Shown: positions 1-12,437 of the stretch, in pieces | How the letters are laid out: every line of letters starts with the position of its first letter | How positions within the stretch are numbered: position 1 is the first letter of the stretch | NCBI GenBank assembly: GCA_018350325.1 | Contig: JAEVLN010000022.1 | Span: 1-64,000 of the forward strand | From: Globodera rostochiensis | Lineage: Eukaryota > Nematoda > Chromadorea > Rhabditida > Heteroderidae | Direction of reading: 5' to 3' | Length of the DNA: 64,000 nt | Program-made: the position numbers and the translations under genes | Notes under the pieces: model-generated | Databases searched by the model: none | What the model was told of the DNA's origin: nothing | What the model saw: the letters and a program-made list of their open reading frames with translations, nothing else

Positions 1-146
1 CCCCCCCTCCCCCCTTCCCCCCCCTGCCCCTCCCCCTCCCCCTTCCCCTTCCGCCCCCCCTCCCCCTCCCCCTTTCCCCCCCCCCTCCCCCTTTCCCCCC
101 CCCCCTCCCCCTCCCCCCTGCCCCCCCCCTCCCCCTTGCTCCCCCC
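1..146. repeat. C-rich low-complexity tract
   Basis: This is almost pure pyrimidine, with repeated runs of 6-10 C separated by T or TT. There is no coding signal. The sequence becomes ordinary AT-rich intergenic DNA after about 147, and I see nothing more in it up to the first exon at 573. Confidence 0.9.
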
Positions 147-572
147 AGCAATTCTTGCGGAAATGCTTTCTTCTCAATGTTTCGTCACTTACCTATCCAT
201 AGCCTTCGTCAGTTTACTCAAACACGCCGTCTTCACGGAGAGAATTGTGCTCTTTTTCAGTCCGGAAAATTTCAAAAATAGGCTTCGAGAGGGCATAATT
301 TAAAATCCCCGAGAGTCCCAACAGAGAGAGCACTTGTCGAATTTTGCTAAATGTGATGGATAACGGAAACGAAACCACAAAGTGGGCAATTAGGGTCATT
401 TTATGTGCAGAAAACGGAATAACAGAAAGCATTGGGAATCAAAAAAGATTAGTTACCTAATTAAGAAAATAAATGGAACAATGAAAGAGTGCAAATCACA
501 CAGATATTTTTGTAAAAAACGAAGACAACAAACATCAAATTAAAGTCCTCCGCCCGCCCAATCATTCTCCAA

Positions 573-3434
573 ATGAACAGCAACCATTCATCAGCCTCTG
601 TCAGTGCCTTTGACCCTTCTCCCTTTAATATTTCGTCCAACATTTTCCCTTCAACCTCATCCCCACCCCCAATAACAAATTCGAGCAGTACAGCTGCCAT
701 TTTGGAGGAGCCGCCCGTCGACAGTTCGTTTTTTCATCAAAATGCCAATTTGGCTTTTCCGCTTTAGCCTGGTGCTTTGATTTGCTGTTGTTCTACCGGT
801 CGGTTGGCGACGACGACCCACAAGCGAAGAATGTGCTCGCCCAATTGGAGGCGTAAGTCCATTGGGATGTTCATTAACCACTGAATAATTTGTCCGGCCT
901 ATCAACAAACAGTCCTTTAATCGAGTAAATTGAAGCAGAATCTGGCACTTGCCTGGTCTGCTTGCTGCTTTCCACGATTTGCCTTGCCATTAAGTTACAT
1001 GAAGTTCTCCTTCGTCACCAACGGCGTCATCACCTGCTGTTTGGCTGTGTTCGGCCTTCTTGGCAACTTGGCCTTTCTGCTCCAACTGCGACGGTCCAAT
1101 TACTTCTCGCGCCGGTTGGCCAACCATTTGTGTGTGCTTTCTGTGTGGGACATCGCTCTTTTGTTGTGCTGTCTCTGTTCCTACGGTAAATTATCAAATT
1201 TTTCTGATCTCTGGCTTCGCTATCGCTTCATCGGTTCCAGGAATAATGTGCATTTTCTACGGCATCCTGCCATTCTTCGGCCTGACCGCTTACTTGCTTT
1301 ACCTGTTCCAGCCGTTCGCCTCCTTTTGCGTCACCGGAACGGTAAATTTGGCACGAACGATGGTCAAAATGTCATTTGATTTGGCAGATTTGGCAAGTGT
1401 TGGCGATTACCGTCGAAAGGTGCGGGCGGGCGGGCGGGGAAAGCCAACGGAACCTTTCGCAATTCCAATGCCACAGGTACAAGGCGGTCGCGCGGCCTTT
1501 GAGCAGTCGTAAGGGCCAATTGCCGTTGCGAGTCATTTGCGGTTCAATTGCCTTCGGAGCATTTGCCCTCAACTTTTTGGCAGTGCCATTCGAGCGAAAA
1601 CTTATCGAATGGCAAGCGATTGGCATTATAAATGCTATTGTTGATTCTTTCCATCATTTAGCTACGAATTCACCCAAAATGGACTTTACAAAATACGGAC
1701 GATGATTGTGCAGAAGGAACTGGCGAACAACCAATATTATGCTATTCGTAAGTGTTTAAGCGATCGTAACTGATCGGACTAACGAAGAAGCAAAGCGAAA
1801 TTGCGACTAAAAGAGTCGATCAAACAAAGTGATCGGATGCTTTTCAGTGGCCCATTTGCTGCCCGACGTGCTTTTTCGCGCCCCCACTCCAATTCTGGTC
1901 ATCGCTATTCTGACTGTTAAAACGCTCCAAATCGCTTCCGCCCAGCGCACCGTCGGCTCCCAACAAATCGTCCGCCATCGATCCCTCGGGCGCAATTCGT
2001 CCGTCCATTTGATGCTCACTTTGCTGTCGGTGAAGTTTGTCCTGTGCAACACGCTCTACTTGTTCAACACCATTTTGATGGAGGTCATGGGTAAGCTGCT
2101 AACCAAGAAAGGAGAAGAAATGAAAGCCAATGGATGTTAAGGTTACGGTGGCAAGACGAGCAGCCAGCAGACGGAGTTGGAGATGGAGCAGGTCAGGGGA
2201 GGCCGTCTGTACGCGATAAATGATCTGTTTCAGTACATCCGTTCGCTGTACCTCACCGACTTCTCCAATTGTTTGCTGGCCATTCACTCCGCTACAAATT
2301 GGCTGATCTTCTACAAATGGAATTGGCCTCGTTTTGTGGGAAAGGTATTACCTAATTAGTTTTAGGTAATTAATCTAATTAGCGCCCCAAGGCATTGACT
2401 TTATTTGTCTTTTGTTTTAGCGGGAGAAAAGCGGAGGCGGCGACGGAAAGTTTTCGGCCAATTTTTCCTTCTCCTCCTCCAACCCGGAGGTGCTCAAATC
2501 GTCTCTTCTCGACAGCCAATCGACCGAAATCGCTTTGAAAAGATTCGCTGAACGGAGGCAACAAATTTGTGCCGACATTCTTTTGGCGGTGATTTGTCCG
2601 ATGGCCCAATGATTTGGCCCTAATCTTTGGCCCGATCGTTTCAGCTTAGCGCCGATTCTTTCGCAATTGCAAAAGCCTTTGGTGTCGCCGAGGAAAGGGA
2701 AAAGGGCACTCTCAGCCGAAACATTTTCCTCGACGTAATTGTCTAATTATTATTAATTAATTAATTATAATTCATTAATTACATATTCTTTATTCATTTT
2801 CTGCCCCTTTGCCTTCAGAATGCCAATCTAAGGAAACGCGTTCTCGAATTGGCCGAAATTGTCGGTAGGCATTTCATTTTGGCTCTTTTTTCAAAAACAT
2901 TTTCTCATAAATTACTAATTCAGAATCCGTGCTAAATGCTTTGGCCAAAAGTTATAGCGTGGAATATTCCATTTTGGAATGGGTCAATTTGTGTCGGCAA
3001 ATTGGCTACAACTTTTTCCGTGTCAATTCTTTTCTGACGGCGGACCAATGGAAAATTGTGCGGACTCAATTGGTGCTGTCCCTCAGCAAGAACGCGCCCA
3101 ACCAATTGCGGTAAGCCTACAAAATGAATAAATCCGTTGACCCTCCCGCAGATGGCAGCCGAGTCCGGCCAAAGTGCGGCAAGTTGTGTTGACCAATCTG
3201 CAGAAGGCTTTCACTCGCACTTTTAACATTGCCCTGCGCGAAATGAAAGTCCGTTGGGAGAATATTTGGGGCTTTCCCAATTCAATCGGACGGCAAAAGC
3301 ATTTTCAGAACGGCGCGTGCTGTGCCCTTGTCGACTTCAGCCAGAGACAATCGGTGGAGACGAACGGAATGATTTTGGTGAGCGGACGACCGTCGAACGC
3401 CCCCGCAACCGCGGAAGGTCGTCGTTTAAACTTT
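573..3434 (+). CDS. glb-33: GPCR-globin chimera, GLB-33-like receptor
   Basis: Spliced model: 573-723, 768-852, 995-1185, 1241-1341, 1388-1419, 1477-1611, 1662-1747, 1848-2090, 2142-2344, 2421-2588, 2645-2734, 2819-2864, 2924-3110, 3152-about 3434. All junctions keep phase. The N-terminus is Ser/Asn-rich with several N-glycosylation sites, as expected for an extracellular tail. Seven hydrophobic segments follow. TM1 has GNLAFL, TM2 has an Asp in SVWDIALL, and TM3 ends in VERY, the DRY-motif position. A Cys in loop 2 is created across a GC-AG intron, and TM7 has HSATNWLIFY. The tail joins in frame to a helical domain (about 2421-3300) with FAIAKAFGV and FLTADQWKIV, which resemble globin helices C-D and G. 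In C. elegans GLB-33 the same order is known: FMRFamide-type receptor followed by globin. No His lies in the globin-like part before the C-terminal tail. The last exon and stop are uncertain; a Lys/Arg/Glu-rich open frame continues at 3535-3929. Confidence 0.62.
1612..1661 (+). other. GC-AG intron in the GPCR-globin gene
   Basis: The donor is GC (exon ends GAA TG, intron starts gcaagcga) and the acceptor is atttag. Splicing here builds a TGC Cys codon followed by TAC, which supplies the expected loop-2 Cys and keeps the frame. I found no GT donor that gives the needed phase. Confidence 0.7.
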
Positions 3435-4398
3435 TGAAGTGAATGACGGAAGGGGCAAATGCTTAAGCAATCAATTTACTCGAATCAAAATTAAAGCTAA
3501 CATCGATGAATAAATGTATAAAAGGTTGCCTCAGGGACAACTCCGCGGCGATTAATTCGGCGGATGACAAAAAACGGCGGCGGATGCCCGGCAATGGGCG
3601 GCCTCTCCAAATCGCTGTTTTCCCGGGCCTCCTCCAGCCGCGACTCGTCGTTCAGTTTGATTTTCCCGGTGGACGAAAAGGAAGCAGCAGAGGAGAAGGA
3701 AGAGGATGAACAGCTTCAGCAGCAGCGAGGGCTCAACGGAAGCCGACAGAATAAAATGACTGAGGACAGCACAGTCAGCAGACGGAAGACATTGCCGGAA
3801 CGTCTAATGCTGAACGAAAAAAGACGGCCGAACGGACTGATCGGGCCGGGCAAGCAGCACAGCTGTGGACATATGCTGCTGATTAGACAGGGGGCAGTTC
3901 AGCTTCAGCAGAAAAGTGTTCCCGGATAATCATTGACCGTTCATAGCAAAGTTACGCAAATCCAAAATATTTAAACTCCGTCATACAGTCAAAACACAAC
4001 CCAATGATTGATCTCTTCCAACAAATTGTGTACAAAAGAATTTGATTCATTTGTAAGTATAAACTTTTATTCCCAGAAAATATTCAAGCACAATAGGGAA
4101 ACAAGCGCTTCAAACTGAGTGTCGAATTTTTGACTCATTTTTGTCAAGAAATTTGTTTCCCTTTGGCGGGGGGGGGGGAGTACGTACCCCGCGTGCCCCC
4201 CCCCCCCCTCCTTGTACATATGTAAGATCTAATACAACTAAAAGTACCAATAAGCATCTCCCCTCCTTTCCTTAGTTTGTGTTCATTTGTCGTCATAACA
4301 AATCACCAATCAATTGGATTAATCGAGTATAAATAAAAATGCCTGTGACGACGAAATGTGCAGTGAATGAATTGGGTGGGAGGGGAGACGGGCAATCA

Positions 4399-4471
4399 TC
4401 GGGGGGGGAGGGGGGGGGGGGGGGGGGGGGGGGGGGTAACCAGTCCCTCCCTCCCCCCCCCCCCCCCCCTC
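4399..4471. repeat. Poly-G run followed by poly-C run
   Basis: About 26 consecutive G (from about 4410) are followed, after a short spacer, by about 18 consecutive C. The two runs can pair as a hairpin. The G run could also form a quadruplex. Confidence 0.9.
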
Positions 4472-5116
4472 TCCAACTCACACAACGCACCCATTGTGTG
4501 TGGTATGCTTATGATAGATGCACTTACTCTCTTCAATTTGCGTTTGTTTGTTTTTTGTCTCTTACCCTTATTTTGATCATCACCAGGGACAGGGATGGAT
4601 GGGCGGGGGGTGGGGTATTTACAAAATTTTCTGCACTTTTTTTGGGCGCACATCAAAAACATTTATTAAACAACTTTAATTCAAATTGTTTGGATTTTGG
4701 GAATGGTTGAGTCTCGGGGTCATAGTCTCGAGCTTAGGGTCAAATCTTCGCAAGTCTCGTCTCGGGAAATTTGGGCTTGAGCATCCTTAATGCCCTGTGG
4801 GCAGTCGAAATAATCCGATTATTTTTAATAACGAACTGGCCAAGTTTATGCGATTCGTCTTTTAAGAGTGTAGCCCTAAATATTGTTTTTTGATTGTGGA
4901 CTTTTTGGGCGGTAAGGTTTATTAAGAAATTGATCCAATCACAAAACTCTGTTAGGTATTTTTTAGCTATATTATGCCAAATGTAATCTTTTTTAAATTC
5001 ATCCATTTTTCAAAAAACCACAAAAAAATCCCGGCTAACCGATAAGCAAGTGCCCACCAAACCGGCGGTTACGGGTCGGCAAATTAGACGGAGGAGGAGA
5101 GACAGTGACGAGAAGG

Positions 5117-5785
5117 AAGCCCCAACCCCCCCCCCCCCCATGGGGAAAGGGCCGTTTCGGTCCGGCCGTTTCGGTCAGACCAGTTCGGTCCCGACCGTTT
5201 CGGTCTTCGGTCCCGACCAGTTCGGTCCCGGCCGTTTCGGTCCCGGGGTCGTTTCGGTCCCAAACATTTTTCATATATACAATACGTGTCGAATATATCT
5301 GTTCCGTAAAAAATGGTTGTTTTTTTAATTCCAAACTTTTATTACATAAAAAGTTTTGTCAAACGTATCTGAAACTGCCACAAATAGGTAACAATTTATC
5401 TAAACACTCGAAAAACATGCCCGTAAGTCAGTTGTTGATTAGCATAACAAAAATAAGATTCATAAATTGAGAAAATCATAAGAAAAAAATGAAGGAAGGT
5501 TTTTTGGGATATTGAGAAACATTTTCGGAAGTATGTTTATCAACATTTCAAAAAATATGGACGGGTAAATTGGTCAAAAATGATATGCGAATTGTTTGAC
5601 ATAACTTTTTATGTAATAAAAGTTTGGAATAAAAAAAACAACCATTTTTTACGGTTCAGATATATTCGACACGTATTGTATATATGAAAAATGTTTGGGA
5701 CCGAAACGACCCCGGGACCGAACTTGTCGGGACCGAAACGGCGGGACCGAAACGACCCCCACTCCCCCCATGGGCCCGTGGGGTT
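5117..5785. mobile_element. Foldback element with GTTCGGTCCCG-word arms
   Basis: The segment at about 5240-5365 (ggggtcgtttcggtcccaaa onward) returns as its reverse complement at about 5597-5720 with only a few mismatches over roughly 120 bp. Outside these arms, both ends carry several direct copies of a short word, TTCGGTCCCG on the left and its complement on the right. They finish in a poly-C/ccatgggg motif at the left and ccccccatggg at the right. The centre (about 5370-5590) is AT-rich and unique. No transposase frame is visible, so this is a non-autonomous element. I did not find a convincing target-site duplication. Confidence 0.75.
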
Positions 5786-6119
5786 TTTCAGTTTCATATT
5801 TAAATGTCATATTTCAACAGGCCAGCGCCACTCACTTGCCTCTTTCTCAAATATAAGTCCGTTTCTTCTCTATTTAACAAAATATTTCGCTTTTTGGTTT
5901 TTGGCATAACCTTCTAATTACAGTATAGTTATCTGTGAAGACCTGTTTTGGAAAACGTACATTTATATGGACAAAATTGCGTTGGTTTTCCGTTTGGCTA
6001 GAGAAGTGGGCCATAAAAGAGTAGACATGGAGAGCGAATTTACAGCATCAAAGGCCACCATAGCCCGAGGCAGTACATATCCCATCCTCCAATCCATCGC
6101 TTTACAACCACGTGCCCCC

Positions 6120-6256
6120 CCCCTCCCCCTCAATCCTTTGTCCCACTTCCACCAATGTCCAAGTCCAACCCCCCCCCCCTCACCCTCCCCCTCCCCCTCA
6201 ATCCTTTGTCCCACTTCCACCAATGTCCAAGTCCAACCCCCCCCCCCCCCTCACCC
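6120..6256. repeat. 68-bp tandem duplication in C-rich DNA
   Basis: The segment containing caatcctttgtcccacttcc begins at 6131 and again at 6199. The two copies are separated only by C/T-rich filler. Confidence 0.8.
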
Positions 6257-7661
6257 TCCACCCCCTCACCCGCGGCGCACTCAACTCAGCTGACTCTCCC
6301 CCCCCCCCACCCCCACCCCTCTCGATACCGCCGCCTCTCTTCCGAATTATGTCAAATTGCGTTGTTTTGCTGTGTTGTTCTCTTCTATGATTGTGGTGAG
6401 GCATTATTTATTTTAATGTACCAATTCATTTGGGGAAGGAAATTATATCGGAAGAAGAAGCTTCGGTCAGTCATATCCCCATAAATGCTGAAAAGGCCAT
6501 TTTCAATTCCGGCTAAGAATAGTTGAATTGTGCTTTGAATGCTGCTCTAACTCCATCCAGTTTCTGACTTTAGCAGGAAATTCTTTTCTAAAATCGGTTA
6601 TTTCTGTTGGAAACCCCACACATAAATAAGCACATGCACATAGTTTATAGGTAACCCCCCCCCACCCACCCACCAATACTTGTGTCGCTTTTCTACATTT
6701 ACACAACCAACCTTCGTCCAACTAACCAACCAACCGGACAGACAAAGTCAAAAACTCTCACTTTTCCTCCATCCCACTCATTTCTCTGTTAATTTAGTCC
6801 CCCCCCCCCTCTGACAAATTCCTGCTACTGCTCCCTCTCCTCCTCCGTCTGTCTACCTTCCTTCTTCTCTTGTCATCTCTCCACAACTGTCTCGTTGTAT
6901 TGCCCCACACTCTCACCAATCTCTCTCTCTCTCTCCCCATTAGCTCATTGTTAGCGTCCGCTCTCCCTCCCCCCCACCCCCCCCCCACCCCACCCCACCC
7001 AATCCTCGCCCTCTTTAATGCTCCTAACTTTCCATTCTTCTATCCCCGTCCTTCTTTTTCCTGCTGCCAGACACTCTCATTCTTTGCTGAAATGGAGGCG
7101 AAAGAACCCCGCTGGGGAATGAACAGCTGATGAGGGAGGGAGGGAGGGAGGGAGGGAGCGAGGGAGGAGGACAGAATTGGATGAGAAAGTCGGGGGGAGG
7201 GGGGGGGGGTGGACGAGTGGAAGAAATTGGAGGGGGTGGGGTGGAAGGAATGGGCGGGGGTAATACATATGATGCATCCTGCTGAAGGCATTTTACCCCC
7301 CCCCCCCCAATCCAACAACTTTTCGTCACAAATCACACTTTAATGGTCTCAAGTCCCGATCACCTGCCACCCTATTTGATCTTCCCTCCCAACAAAATTT
7401 GAGAATTTTGGCGAAGTGTTGGAGCCTCCTGGGGGGATACCAATTTGTATGTTCATTATCAATTTTGTTTTTGGTTACGCTATCTGCTGCTTCATTATTT
7501 TGTGTACATAGGTCGACGAGTTAAATTGGGAATTGTATTGGGGGAACGGAATCAAAATCCCATCACACAATCTCATCTCATAAAGCGACCGTCGAAGGGA
7601 TGAAATAGTGCGGGTAAAGAAATGAAAGAAGCGAAAATATAGAGAGGGAGGGGGACGGGAG

Positions 7662-7862
7662 GCATGTTGAGACAACGGGGAAAGGGGAGAGTGGGAGGGG
7701 GAGGAGAGTGGACTTTCATTCTGAGAGACAACGGGGAAAGGGGAGAGTAGGAGGGAGAGGAGAGTGGACTTTCATTCTGAGAGACAACAGGGAAAGGGGA
7801 GAGTGGGAGGGAGAGGAGAGTGGACAGAGACAACGGGGAAAGGGGAGAGTGGGAGGGGGAGG
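7662..7862. repeat. 56-bp purine-rich tandem repeat
   Basis: Units containing agacaacggggaaaggggag start near 7670, 7726, 7782 and 7829. The last unit is shortened. Confidence 0.8.
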
Positions 7863-9027
7863 GGGAATTCTGGGGTCTGTGGGGCGGGTCCTTCCTTTCC
7901 TTTGCTGTTTTGTTCTGAAAGAACGGGCTGTGAAGGATGAAAGTCGTCGGGGGGGGGGGGGGGCAAAGGAAAGAGGCGAATGGATGACGAGAATTCCCCG
8001 GCCCGGGTCCCCCCCCCCCCAATCAGTCGCAATCGTGAAGATTTGCTCTGCATTTCCTAACCAAGGTTCATCAACCTTTCTTCCATTCATTCACTCAATT
8101 AATTTGTTTATTCGAATGTTTCAATCAAAAAAGGATTAAAATTGGTGCTCTGCAAAAGCGGACTTTTACTTTTTTCTCAAGCAAAAAATGGGCAATTTTT
8201 ATATACAAAACACAAAACAGATACAAAAGTGTTGCCTACCCAAAGACACAGAATTATTTTATTTTATTGCGTCTTCCATTTGAGCGACAACGACGACAGA
8301 GGAGGAGGACACAAGGAGGAGAGAAAGAGTAAACAAAAGAGAAGAAAGTAAGGAAGGAAGGAGGTGAGAAGGAAGAGAGTGTGGAGAAAGAGGGGCAAAG
8401 AAAGAGGCAGTCAGACACATCAGCCAAAATTCGCCGCCAGCGCCAAAATAATAGCCCCCAGCAGCAGCATCAGCAACAAATACAGCAACAGAACGACGAC
8501 ATAGAAGAACATCGAGCAGAGGAATCAGCAGCAGCTGAAGTTGTGGTCGGAGCAGGAACAGCAGCAGCTGAACCGCGACAGCAGCAGCGAGAAGCGGCAG
8601 CTGAACAGAGGGCCGCTCCCTTCCCCGGTGGTGCGTGCGGCCTTCCATTAAAAAGCATTTCAAAAGGTTAAAATTTTTGAAGATTTCCGTCGTTACTTGT
8701 CGCCTCCGCGTAAAATCAGGTCTGATTTGCGATTTGTAGAGCCATTGTAAAGTAAATTAGTGTTCCAATTCAATTACACAAAACGATTGATTTACGTGAT
8801 TTTTAGCAATTAAGGAAAAAATCCCCCGCCCTCTGTTGGCTTATCAGTGTTATAGAATGGTCGCCTTGCATAAAAGTGACAATTTTTGCCTCAATAGGAA
8901 AATTCGATTAGAAATGTTTTACCTGCCACCACATTCTTACTTTTTACCTGTTTTTCCATTTGCATTAATCGCTAAAAATGTTTGTTTTCTGGGTGTTAAA
9001 TTACAACGATAAGCGGTCAGCATAAAA

Positions 9028-12000
9028 ATGGTGGACCCCCCGTCACCATCCGATGACTATTATTTTGTGGATGATTGTGGAGACGGTGATCAGAACCATC
9101 GCCACCACAGACGGATGCACGTCGGGGTGATCACTTCCGGCAGTGGACCCTCCGCCACAGTCGCGGCCACAAAGTCGGTGGGGCAGCGCATCAAAAATGC
9201 CACGCTGAAGCAAGAGCACGGCGGCGGCGGCGGAGGAACGGCAACCACAGCCATGGCAAATGGCACTTCTTACGGCGGTGGGAGGGGCGCCCGGGGAGGG
9301 CCTCAACAGTGTAAGGACCGATTGAAACTGTTTGTCTAAATTACTTAAATTCGATTCTTCAGACTCCGGCCTCGCCTCGTGCCAGACGCAATATTTGCGT
9401 CAGCACCAGCCGGTAGTGCTGACTGAACTGCAAAAAAACACAGTGCGTGTCGTCGGGCAGTATCTGCGCGAGTTGGGAATGATGTAAGGGGAAAGGGGGC
9501 AAAAAAACAAAACGAAAAAACTGCAGGGAAACGGTCGATTCGCTCGTCGAGGAGAGCGGATGTCGCATCGAAAATCCCCTCTCGCAGAAACTTCGCGACT
9601 GCGGTCAGTTAACGGACTTTTTCCGGCTTTAGGAAACAAAACTATTCGGGTTTTGAATTTATTCGGTTTTTCAAAAAAATGTCCTCTGTTTTAGTGGAAA
9701 AGGGTGAGTGGCAAAAGGCACTTGGAATTGTGGAAAAACTGCGTGGACAATTGTCGAAACGGCAATATACGACTGTGCGAGTGCTTTTGCTGGAGGAGCG
9801 TTTTAAGGAATTGATCAGAGGGGGAGAGGTACAGAACAATTTCTTTGGGGCTTTGATTGGTCGGAATTATTTAACCTTTTCTATTGTCTTATTATTGTGA
9901 GTCCGCCCCCACCCTTCCCGCAGTTTTTGTTGGCCCTTCGTCTTCTGCAGTTGGAGTTCCCCAAGTGCAAGGAGTTGTTGCCCCGTCACGAGCATTGGGC
10001 CACAGTTTTATGCTCGCGGGGCATCAGCGGGAAAACGGTAAATCAAACGCCACAACAGAACACCGATTTGGCCGGCAATGTCCAGCAAGTGTTGGGCACA
10101 CTCCGAAAGGTCCTTCCACCTGCGCTGATGCTGCCGCCGAACAGACTGCAGGAGCTGCTGAAGCAGTGTTAGTGCCATTGGGGAGAAGGGGGGGGGGGAG
10201 GGAGCGGAAAACGTATATCGGAAAAGGGACGGTTTGATCGAAAGTCGAATGAAACAACCCAAAAATTCGTCTAATAATTCAAACCATTGCTTTCCAACGA
10301 TTTATGCGCATTCCCTTTTCAGCTTGGCTGTATCAGGTGAATCAAATTGCTTTTTCGTTTTTCGAAACTTAATCCGAAGACCAAACAATGTGATCTTCAC
10401 GTGCTCGCGCGTGAACAAAACGTGTTGGACGAACGTGCCATTCTGGTGGATCACCAGTGCACCAGTCAGGAATTCCCTTCCAAAAACACTTGCGTACGTT
10501 TGTTTCTTTTTGGGATTTTGAAAACCGAGTTCTTAAGACCCTTTATCTACACAATTCCGAAGTTTGGTGCGTCAAATTTTCTCCATGTGGCAATTACCTG
10601 GCCTCCGGGGCCAAGGGCAACCAGGTGCTGATCTGGCGGGTGATCAGGTTGAAGGACGGGACGGAGCGCCAACCCAATCATTTCGTTTTCAGTCCGACCC
10701 AAGTGCACATTCATCAAAACATTCTCATTTTGCAAGAAGTCGTCGGTATTTCCTCTCTTTCTTGGAGTAAGGACAGTCGCTATTTGGCGGTGACCAGCAC
10801 TGAACAGGCCAACGGAGTCGGGGTGAATTTGTGGAAGAATTGAGAAGACTGACCTCTATTTTCAGTGTTTCATTTATTTCGTGCCCAGCGGTCGTCTTAT
10901 CAAGGAGTACGCCCATTACACCGGCGATGCCTTTACCACAGTCGCCTTCTTCCACAAGGACGACTCCCACAAGTTGGCATGTGCCGGCGAGAGGGGCCAT
11001 TTCCATGTTTATGTGGGCGAAGGAGCATATGAATGTTCGGTACGCTCATCTATAAATTTAGGACATTGATCAGCCAGAGGACAACGCCAAAACGTTCGAG
11101 GGCTTTCGCATTCGGTGTCTGTACGCGTGCATGGACGGCAAAACCGTTTTGGCAGCAGACACTCACAACCGGTGGGGGGGGGGGTCGAGAAAAACCCATT
11201 TTGGATTTAAATAAATCATTTTAGAATTGTAACATCCCATGAATCCGCTTGCACAAGAAAAACTTTGCTTCTTTCAGAATAAGGGCCTACGACTTCGAGT
11301 CGTCACAAGAGCAAACGATCATCCAGGAGGCCAGTCAAATCATCACATTTTGGTGCCATTTTGTTACCTTTTTTGTTTTCAATGTTTTAATTTTAGTGTG
11401 GACCGGGCAGAAAAGTTCTGTCTGGTGACCACTAAAACTGAAGGGATTCGGTTGTGGTGTCTGAGGACAAACGCTCTCATTCGCTCCTTCTTCGGTTCCA
11501 GCCATTGTGAATTTGTTTGTTTTTCCAAATTTATTGGTTTTCTTGGATGACCTTTCAAATCAATCATTGTGGTCCTACATTTGATTTTTCAGGTGATTAC
11601 CTCCTCTTTTGGTGGTCCCGACGAGTCGTTCATCGCTTCGGGCTCTGAAGGTTCGTCAATTTAACTGAAATCGGAATTTACTTCGGTCGGGGTCCGGACG
11701 GTATTGCCGATAACTTGCTCTACTGGCACCAAACAAGTTCTATTGGGGTTTCGATATTCCGTACCAAACAAGTTCTATTGGGGTTTCGATATTCCGTACC
11801 GCTAATATACTTATGTTATTTTTTGTTCAGATTGTTCTGTGGTGATTTGGAATTTGCGGCGATCGCATCCGGTCAAACGACTGATCGGCCACACGAGTGA
11901 GTCCTAAATTGAGAAATTCCCTGATAAGAAGTACCTCGTAGAAATGTTCGAGATAGAATTAATGTCAATGCGTTGTTTCTCCAAATTAAGGTACAGTCAA

Positions 12001-12251
12001 TTCGGTCAGTTGGAATCCGGTGGACAGCTCCATGCTTGCCTCAGCCAGCGACGACGGAACCATAAAGTAGGCGATGGGGGGGGGGGGTCACGTGGTCTTC
12101 GTCCTACAGTTTTTGGATCTCAAATTCCGGGAGGCATTACTATTGATATCATAGACAAATTGATCTAACGGGTGCCATGTTTTGATCAGAAACTGGCATT
12201 ACTCAAGCGCTCATTTTTAGAATTTGGTCTCGTGGTACGACGTCGTTTTGA
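9028..12251 (+). CDS. wdr-26: WDR26/GID7-like LisH-CTLH-WD40 protein
   Basis: Predicted subunit of the CTLH (GID) E3 ubiquitin ligase. Model exons: 9028-9310, 9363-9483, 9527-9603, 9695-9828, 9924-10167, 10323-10336, 10380-10493, 10538-10822, 10866-11006, 11062-11171, 11278-11352, 11397-11514, 11593-11650, 11831-11896, 11991-12066, 12221-12251; phases agree. A disordered Gly/Ser start is followed by a LisH helix (NTVRVVGQYLREL) and a CTLH region (GEWQKALGIV; then FLLALRLLQLEFPKCKELLP). WD40 blades follow, with LYLHNSEVWCVKFSPCGNYL, GKTVLAADTHNR, GPDESFIASGSE, and WNPVDSSMLASASDDGTIKI near the end. Order and spacing match animal WDR26. The start at 9028 is the first in-frame Met; an additional upstream exon cannot be excluded. 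One intron contains a 35-bp duplication (11728-11800). Confidence 0.9.
11728..11800. repeat. 35-bp direct duplication in a WDR26 intron
   Basis: The block accaaacaagttctattggg and the following bases occurs twice, starting at 11728 and 11763. It lies between exons ending at 11650 and starting at 11831. Confidence 0.85.
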
Positions 12252-12437
12252 TGTGCAAATGAAAAAAAGAATTCGTCCAATTTTCATTTTGCTGTATAAC
12301 AATTGACCTGCTGCTGCTGCCCGTTCTGTCCTCGTCAATATCATATTTTGCCAAATTTTTATGTGAATTTCAGCCAACTCGAAACCATCTGAAAAGTCTC
12401 TTTCAATCAAAAACAAACGGCCAACGAATTCGTCCGT

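Larger units (their letters stand above)
3435..9027. other. Intergenic, low-complexity and repeat DNA
   Basis: There is no gene I can support here. At 3535-3929 a Lys/Glu/Gln-rich frame stays open and could be an alternative tail exon of the upstream receptor gene. Poly-G and poly-C runs occur at about 4167-4210, 4399-4471, 6170-6310, 6800, 6970, 7190-7310, 7946-7965 and 8010. A foldback element lies at 5117-5785. At 8381-8671 a Gln/Ala-rich frame could be a 5' exon or UTR of the WDR26 gene, but no splice joins it convincingly. Confidence 0.7.

Noticed and set aside
3535..3929. Lys/Glu-rich frame after the GPCR-globin gene
   Set aside because: It looks coding-like, but joining it to the last globin exon through the visible donor gives an immediate stop. 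Kept only as a possible alternative tail.
4740..5006. 88-codon frame on the minus strand
   Set aside because: AT-rich intergenic DNA beside a foldback element; no motif, no splice or start evidence.
8259..8671. Gln/Ala-rich and opposite-strand Ser/Cys-rich frames
   Set aside because: CAG-rich sequence makes both strands open. It might be a 5' exon of the WDR26 gene, but no splice joins it in phase.
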